A stretch of DNA of 7,617 bases from assembly GCA_031266695.1 (NCBI GenBank), contig JAISAK010000329.1, forward strand, positions 1 to 7,617. Direction: 5' to 3'. A program made the position numbers and the translations under genes. Origin of the DNA: Treponema sp. GTDB taxonomy: Bacteria; Spirochaetota; Spirochaetia; Treponematales; Breznakiellaceae. A model generated the notes under the pieces. That model was not told the DNA's origin. It saw only the letters and a list, made by a program, of their open reading frames with translations, and made no database searches. Shown here piece by piece: positions 4,792 through 7,617 of this stretch. How positions within the stretch are numbered: the first letter of the stretch is position 1; each line of letters begins with the position of its first letter.

Positions 4792-5601
4792 ATGAATTTA
4801 TCGGATATTGTAATAATCCTTTCCCGGCCTTCCGAACCGGGCAATGTAGGGGCGGTTTGCCGGGTAATGAAAAATATGGGCCTTTCCCGGCTCCGGCTGG
4901 TTGGACCTTCGCCGATGGAGGAGGGGCTTATCCGGGCGCGGGCGGTTCACGCCGGGGATATCTGGGAGGGGGCTCGTTTTTTTGACACCCTTTCCGGGGC
5001 CGCCGCCGATTGTTCCCTGCTTATCGGAACCACCCGGCGCCGGGGCCGCCGCCGTAAAAATGTTACTATGAATCCCCGGACTTTGGCGGCCTGGCTTCGT
5101 GACCGCCCTTCCGGCGGGCCGGCCGCCCTGGTTTTCGGCAGCGAGAGAACCGGCCTTGAGGACGCCGAGTTGGACCTCTGTAATATCGCCTCCCATATCC
5201 CGGTTTCCGAAACGTTTCCCTCCCTGAATCTTTCCCACGCGGCGCAGATCTACGCCTATGAGTTGTTTTTGGCGCTGGGGCAGGGGGGCGGCGCGGGGAA
5301 AGCCGGCCGTGCGGGAGAGGCCCCGGCTGGACTTGAGCCGGTAAAGGGCGAATGGGTTCCTCTTAACCGCGCCCAGGTGGAGGATCTTGGCGCCTCCATT
5401 ACCGGCACCCTTGCGGGCCTGGGCTTTTACAAGCATCCCGGCAGGGAACTGCAAACCCGTTTTCTCCGGGATTTAATTTCGCGGGCGGGCTTAAGCGACA
5501 GGGAAGGGAAATACCTGGCGGATATTTTTGCCAAAGCGGCAAGGCTTGGCGCCCGTATGCCCTTATCTTATTCTGATAGTCCCTATCCCGAAGGCCGTTG
5601 A
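4792..5601 (+). CDS. trmJ: tRNA (cytidine/uridine-2'-O-)-methyltransferase TrmJ-type SPOUT enzyme
   Basis: 269 residues; E. coli TrmJ is slightly shorter. The N-terminal SPOUT (trefoil-knot) domain shows all three family motifs: SEPGNVGAVCRVMKNMG at 14-30 (N18 and R24), VFGSERTGL at 114-122, and HIPVSETFPSLNLSHAAQIY at 135-154 forming the AdoMet-binding knot. A low-complexity Gly/Ala linker (about 164-182) leads to a C-terminal helical extension (about 190-255) with FYKHPGREL, as in TrmJ/TrMet proteins. The expected reaction is AdoMet-dependent 2'-O-methylation of tRNA position 32. The start is the only one possible, because an in-frame TAA (4783-4785) lies just upstream. There is no Shine-Dalgarno sequence, and TATAAT is 5 nt before the ATG, so leaderless translation is possible. 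It is the first gene of a probable operon with two small membrane-protein genes. Confidence 0.92.
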   Translation: MNLSDIVIILSRPSEPGNVGAVCRVMKNMGLSRLRLVGPSPMEEGLIRARAVHAGDIWEGARFFDTLSGAAADCSLLIGTTRRRGRRRKNVTMNPRTLAAWLRDRPSGGPAALVFGSERTGLEDAELDLCNIASHIPVSETFPSLNLSHAAQIYAYELFLALGQGGGAGKAGRAGEAPAGLEPVKGEWVPLNRAQVEDLGASITGTLAGLGFYKHPGRELQTRFLRDLISRAGLSDREGKYLADIFAKAARLGARMPLSYSDSPYPEGR

Positions 5602-5646
5602 CAAAAAGAGGTTGCTTTTTTCTATTCAAAAGGTCATACTAAAAAT

Positions 5647-5949
5647 ATGGATGCGGGACAGATACTTTTTATAATCAGCCGCCTTGTTTTGGGAGCCTTT
5701 GCTTCGTTCTTTGCCATCATGCTCTGGTCCAAGACCCGGGATGTTGCCTGGATGCTTATGGTTATCGGAACAATAGCCGCCTATATTGAAACGGTATACT
5801 CGATTATGAATCTGTTTGGCATTACCGAAAACGACGCCCTTCTTATCGGATCAGTCCCGGCAGCCGCTATTCTTCTGCCCTGTCTGCGTACATTTTTTTT
5901 TATAGCCGCTTTTCTGATTATGGTTGTCAGAAGGTATCGTCACCGTTAA
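5647..5949 (+). CDS. Small hydrophobic membrane protein, unknown function
   Basis: 100 residues, very hydrophobic. Probable membrane helices lie at about 5-27, 33-57 and 66-94, with KTRD between the first two and a basic tail RRYRHR, which by the positive-inside rule places the C-terminus in the cytoplasm. No family was recognised and no catalytic motif is apparent. The start is weakly supported: AAGG at about 5629-5632 is 14 nt from the ATG. It follows trmJ by 45 nt and precedes another small membrane protein by 28 nt, so the three are probably co-transcribed. The two small proteins may act together, but nothing in the sequence shows how. Confidence 0.75.
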   Translation: MDAGQILFIISRLVLGAFASFFAIMLWSKTRDVAWMLMVIGTIAAYIETVYSIMNLFGITENDALLIGSVPAAAILLPCLRTFFFIAAFLIMVVRRYRHR

Positions 5950-5977
5950 AAAAGAAAGGGAGGACTAGAGGGATACC

Positions 5978-6229
5978 ATGAAAGCTCTGGTAATTGGCAT
6001 TGTAATAATTATTGCGTCGGTTTTTGCGGTTTTGCCTCCGGAATCGGCCGGTTTTGGCCTTGGCTGGTGGAACGATGTTTTGGCTTTTCTCCGGGGAGGA
6101 CTGCCTGTTGTCGTCACTTTTATCGGCCTTGTCGCCATTTTTATCGGAATCGCCGACATGAAGGACCGGGCGGAAGCCAGGAAAGAAGAGGCCGAAAACA
6201 AGGAACAAAGTGCGGAAAAAAACCCGTGA
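5978..6229 (+). CDS. Small two-helix membrane protein with charged tail, unknown function
   Basis: 83 residues. Membrane helices are at about 3-20 and 40-59, separated by a short loop with FGLGWWNDV. A strongly charged helix rich in Glu, Lys and Ala follows (about 60-83), probably cytoplasmic. The start is supported by GAGGG 5 nt upstream. No family was recognised. It is the last gene of the trmJ cluster, and its final codons form the left arm of a terminator-like hairpin. The loop and tail composition suggests an adaptor or regulator of a membrane complex, which is inference only. Confidence 0.78.
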   Translation: MKALVIGIVIIIASVFAVLPPESAGFGLGWWNDVLAFLRGGLPVVVTFIGLVAIFIGIADMKDRAEARKEEAENKEQSAEKNP

Positions 6230-6244
6230 CGGAGAGCGGGTTTT
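6219..6244 (+). terminator. Terminator-like hairpin overlapping the stop of the preceding gene
   Basis: Arms AAAACCCG (6219-6226) and CGGGTTTT (6237-6244) form an 8-bp stem with a 10-nt loop. The T-run is only four bases and is part of the stem. It spans the TGA at 6227-6229 and is the best end point seen for the trmJ unit. Confidence 0.5.
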
Positions 6245-6273
6245 GATTCGGCAATGAGGGTTTAATACCCCGC

Positions 6274-6288
6274 CGAACCGGAGGTTCG
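6274..6288. repeat. 15-bp hairpin unit, CGAACC-GGA-GGTTCG
   Basis: Perfect 6-bp arms identical to those at 4502-4516 and 6566-6580, with only the 3-nt loop differing. It is flanked on both sides by CGC. Confidence 0.7.
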
Positions 6289-6323
6289 CGCTCTGCCCTA
6301 AACTTGACCCACAGATTCAGAAG

Positions 6324-6361
6324 TGATTGGGAAGGCGGGGGTCCATACCCCGAGGCTTGCC
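6324..6361 (+). repeat. 38-bp direct repeat, copy 1
   Basis: Matches 6685-6722 exactly (begins TGATTGGGAAGGCGGGGG, ends GAGGCTTGCC). Beyond the match, this copy continues with the right half of the palindrome found at 6819-6840, with a 23-bp identity between 6355-6377 and 6827-6849. Confidence 0.85.
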
Positions 6362-6402
6362 CCGAGGTTCTTCATTACATATCGCCAGGAATTTAAGAAA
6401 AA

Positions 6403-6596
6403 ACCACGGAGTACACAGAGTTTCACAGAGTTTTTGCTCCCTCATTTCGTAACGCCCCTAATGCATTTACTCCGTACTGCGGTCTTTTTTGGGGCTCCCA
6501 CCGTGCTGCTTTTTAGTTTCTCAACACGCTTCCACGTGCTTCTGTGGGTGTCCACTCCGTGTTCGCGAACCTCCGGTTCGACGTGCCCTCCGTGGT
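6403..6596. repeat. CACGGAG/CACAGAG fold-back repeat
   Basis: The left arm has ACCACGGAG at 6403-6411 followed by CACAGAG-type units to 6430. The right side carries the reverse complements: CTGTG...CACTCCGTG (6542-6561) and CTCCGTGGT (6588-6596). The hairpin unit at 6566-6580 lies inside the right arm, as if inserted. Confidence 0.6.
6566..6580. repeat. 15-bp hairpin unit, CGAACC-TCC-GGTTCG
   Basis: Fourth copy of the hairpin unit. It splits the right arm of the CACGGAG fold-back. CGTG occurs on both sides (6558-6561 and 6582-6585), which could be a small target duplication or chance. Confidence 0.65.
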
Positions 6597-6684
6597 AAAA
6601 ATTCTTTATATGTTTCTCTGAGAACCGACAGGAAAGTAAGGGGGCTTTTTGTGGGGCAAGTTTAGGGCTCTGCCGCGCGGTTAT

Positions 6685-6722
6685 TGATTGGGAAGGCGGG
6701 GGTCCATACCCCGAGGCTTGCC
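6685..6722 (+). repeat. 38-bp direct repeat, copy 2
   Basis: Identical to 6324-6361. Here the adjoining palindrome CCGAGGC-TT-GCCTCGG (6711-6726) is intact. Confidence 0.85.
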
Positions 6723-6788
6723 TCGGTTAAATTCATTACCACTGAAAAATTTGTAAACGGATCTTCGGATCGGGGTATGGCCCCCGCC
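6695..6788. repeat. Fold-back repeat around 6740
   Basis: GGCGGGGGTCCATACCCCGA (6695-6714) is the reverse complement of 6770-6788 apart from one missing base. The interior is AT-rich and includes GATC-TTCG-GATC, which could form a small inner hairpin. Confidence 0.65.
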
Positions 6789-6818
6789 AGTACTATAAAT
6801 TTCCTATCCAACGAAGAT

Positions 6819-6840
6819 ACCTCGGGGCTTGCCCCGAGGT
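6819..6840. repeat. Perfect GC-rich palindrome
   Basis: ACCTCGGGGC (6819-6828), TT, GCCCCGAGGT (6831-6840). The right half and its flank match 6355-6377. Confidence 0.7.
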
Positions 6841-6864
6841 TCTTCATTAAAATCTTTTAAAAAA

Positions 6865-6886
6865 ATTGAAGCGCCGTGCAGGGCCG
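6865..6886 (+). repeat. 22-bp exact direct repeat, copy 2, upstream of comM
   Basis: Identical to 584-605 and placed at almost the same distance from the downstream ATG (27 nt against 28 nt). Sequences on either side differ between the copies, so the 22 bp stands out as the conserved unit. Confidence 0.7.
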
Positions 6887-6913
6887 CGCCATTAATGCCG
6901 CAGGAGGAACTGT

Positions 6914-7617
6914 ATGAGCGTAATGGCCTATACGCCCTATGGGGCCGGCGGAATCATTGTCCGTGTCGAGGCGGATCTTCGCAGGGGGATTCCGGGGATA
7001 GACATTACCGGTCTTGCGGAGGGCGCGGTACGGGAAGCCCGTGAACGGGTCAGGGCGGCTTTTAGAAATTCGGGGTTTGAATTCCCCCCTGATAGAATTT
7101 TAATTAACCTTGCCCCGGCGGGCCTGCGGAAAGACGGAGCCTCCCTGGATCTGCCTATTGCCCTTTCGGTGATGGGGGCCGCGGGAATTGCGCCGGTTCC
7201 CGGCAACCTGCTTGTACTGGGGGAACTGGAACTTTCGGGCAGGATACGGCCCGTGCGGGGCGTACTTGCGGCCGTGGCGGCCGGCCTGGAAAACGGAATA
7301 AACGAATTTATCGTACCCGAAGAAAACGCGCGGGAAGCGGCGATTCTGTGCCCCGGCCGGGACGGAACGGCGGAACCTTTCGGGGAAAGCGCGGCCCCCG
7401 CCGGCGCGCATTTTACCGCCGCCGCCAGCCTGCGGGAAGCGGTACACGCCCTTTTTGTCAGAGATACCGCCGGCGTACTGCCCTGCTCGGAGGTTCGGCT
7501 CAAGGGCCCTGCCGATCAGGCGCTGGGTGCAAATACTCTGTATACAAATAAGGCGGCCAATGGAGCTTTTGACGCGGACGCCGGCGCCGGGGACTTTGCC
7601 GATGTGCGGGGACAGCG
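6914..7617 (+). CDS. comM: ComM/YifB family AAA+ (Mg-chelatase-like) protein, 5' part only
   Basis: The frame is open from ATG 6914 to the window end (234 complete codons, no stop). GGAGG at 6903-6907 lies 6 nt upstream; a second ATG at 6923 is less well placed. The visible part is the N-terminal Lon-protease-like domain of the YifB/ComM family: GIPGIDITGLAEGAVREARE at about 25-44, FRNSGFEFPPDRILINLAPAG, DGASLDLPIALSV, LGELELSGRIRPVRG and VPEENAREA. The sequence then reaches DFADVRGQ at the very edge, the segment that normally precedes the Walker A motif. Relatives are hexameric helicase-like proteins; ComM in Vibrio promotes branch migration during natural transformation. About half of the protein, including the ATPase core and the C-terminal domain, lies beyond the window. 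The predicted residues around 150-215 are Ala/Gly-rich and less conserved. Confidence 0.92.
   Translation, partial: MSVMAYTPYGAGGIIVRVEADLRRGIPGIDITGLAEGAVREARERVRAAFRNSGFEFPPDRILINLAPAGLRKDGASLDLPIALSVMGAAGIAPVPGNLLVLGELELSGRIRPVRGVLAAVAAGLENGINEFIVPEENAREAAILCPGRDGTAEPFGESAAPAGAHFTAAASLREAVHALFVRDTAGVLPCSEVRLKGPADQALGANTLYTNKAANGAFDADAGAGDFADVRGQ

Larger units (their letters stand above)
6245..6890. repeat. Gene-free island of nested direct and inverted repeats
   Basis: No supportable gene; frames at 6323-6598 (plus) and 6662-6847 (minus) are translated repeats. Contents: the hairpin at 6274-6288; an inverted pair 6295-6313 / 6650-6668 (18 of 19); a CACGGAG-rich fold-back 6403-6430 / 6538-6596; the hairpin at 6566-6580; a 38-bp direct repeat; a fold-back 6695-6714 / 6770-6788; a palindrome at 6819-6840; and the 22-bp repeat at 6865-6886. 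Confidence 0.75.

Noticed and set aside
6323..6598. Plus-strand 91-codon frame in the repeat island
   Set aside because: Made entirely of direct and inverted repeats; not protein-like in composition and has no ribosome site.
584..6886. The two 22-bp repeats as attachment sites of an integrated element
   Set aside because: The DNA between them holds ordinary chromosomal genes (hinT, pspA, trmJ) and no integrase; the fixed distance to start codons fits a regulatory reading better.
6937..7503. Long minus-strand frame opposite comM
   Set aside because: Antisense shadow of a clearly conserved ComM N-terminal domain; Arg/Ser/Pro-rich composition.

Overview
The window looks like chromosomal DNA of a spirochaete, most likely a Treponema of the termite-gut or environmental kind. 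This is inferred from three things: the gene set and style of the proteins (FMN-binding lipoprotein, HinT, rhomboid, STAS/zinc-ribbon + YbjN-like + PspA), moderately GC-rich genes separated by AT-rich spacers, and an unusual load of short palindromic repeats in every long spacer. No rRNA, tRNA or CRISPR array was recognised.

Layout. 1-120 holds three consecutive hairpins. 127-574 carries two heavily overlapping reading frames of 139 codons each, both encoding a membrane segment plus coiled coil. They can share one Shine-Dalgarno sequence and resemble a phage-type accessory gene or gene pair. 634-1361 is a two-gene operon (FMN-binding lipoprotein, then hinT) with an ATGA overlap. A rhomboid protease (2015-1386, minus) converges on it. 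Its upstream spacer has a good promoter and two perfect DnaA boxes. 4117-2366 (minus) is a three-gene unit read as STAS/zinc-ribbon anti-anti-sigma-like protein, YbjN-like protein, then PspA, with a strong promoter at 4213-4241; together they suggest an envelope-stress module. 4368-4636 is a gene-free, concentric palindromic element. 4792-6229 (plus) holds trmJ and two small membrane proteins, ending in a terminator-like hairpin. 6245-6890 is a second gene-free island of direct and inverted repeats. 6914-7617 is the first 234 codons of a ComM/YifB-type AAA+ protein, cut just before its Walker A motif.

Links between regions. A 22-bp exact repeat lies 27-28 nt upstream of the start codons of both the FMN-binding lipoprotein gene and comM. 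A 20-bp motif is shared by the rhomboid promoter and both ends of the 4368-4636 palindrome. A 15-bp hairpin unit of the form C(G/A)AACC-N3-GGTT(C/T)G occurs four times, in both gene-free regions, with one compensated base-pair change. The most interesting candidates are the dual-frame locus, the repeat families, and the STAS-YbjN-PspA module.
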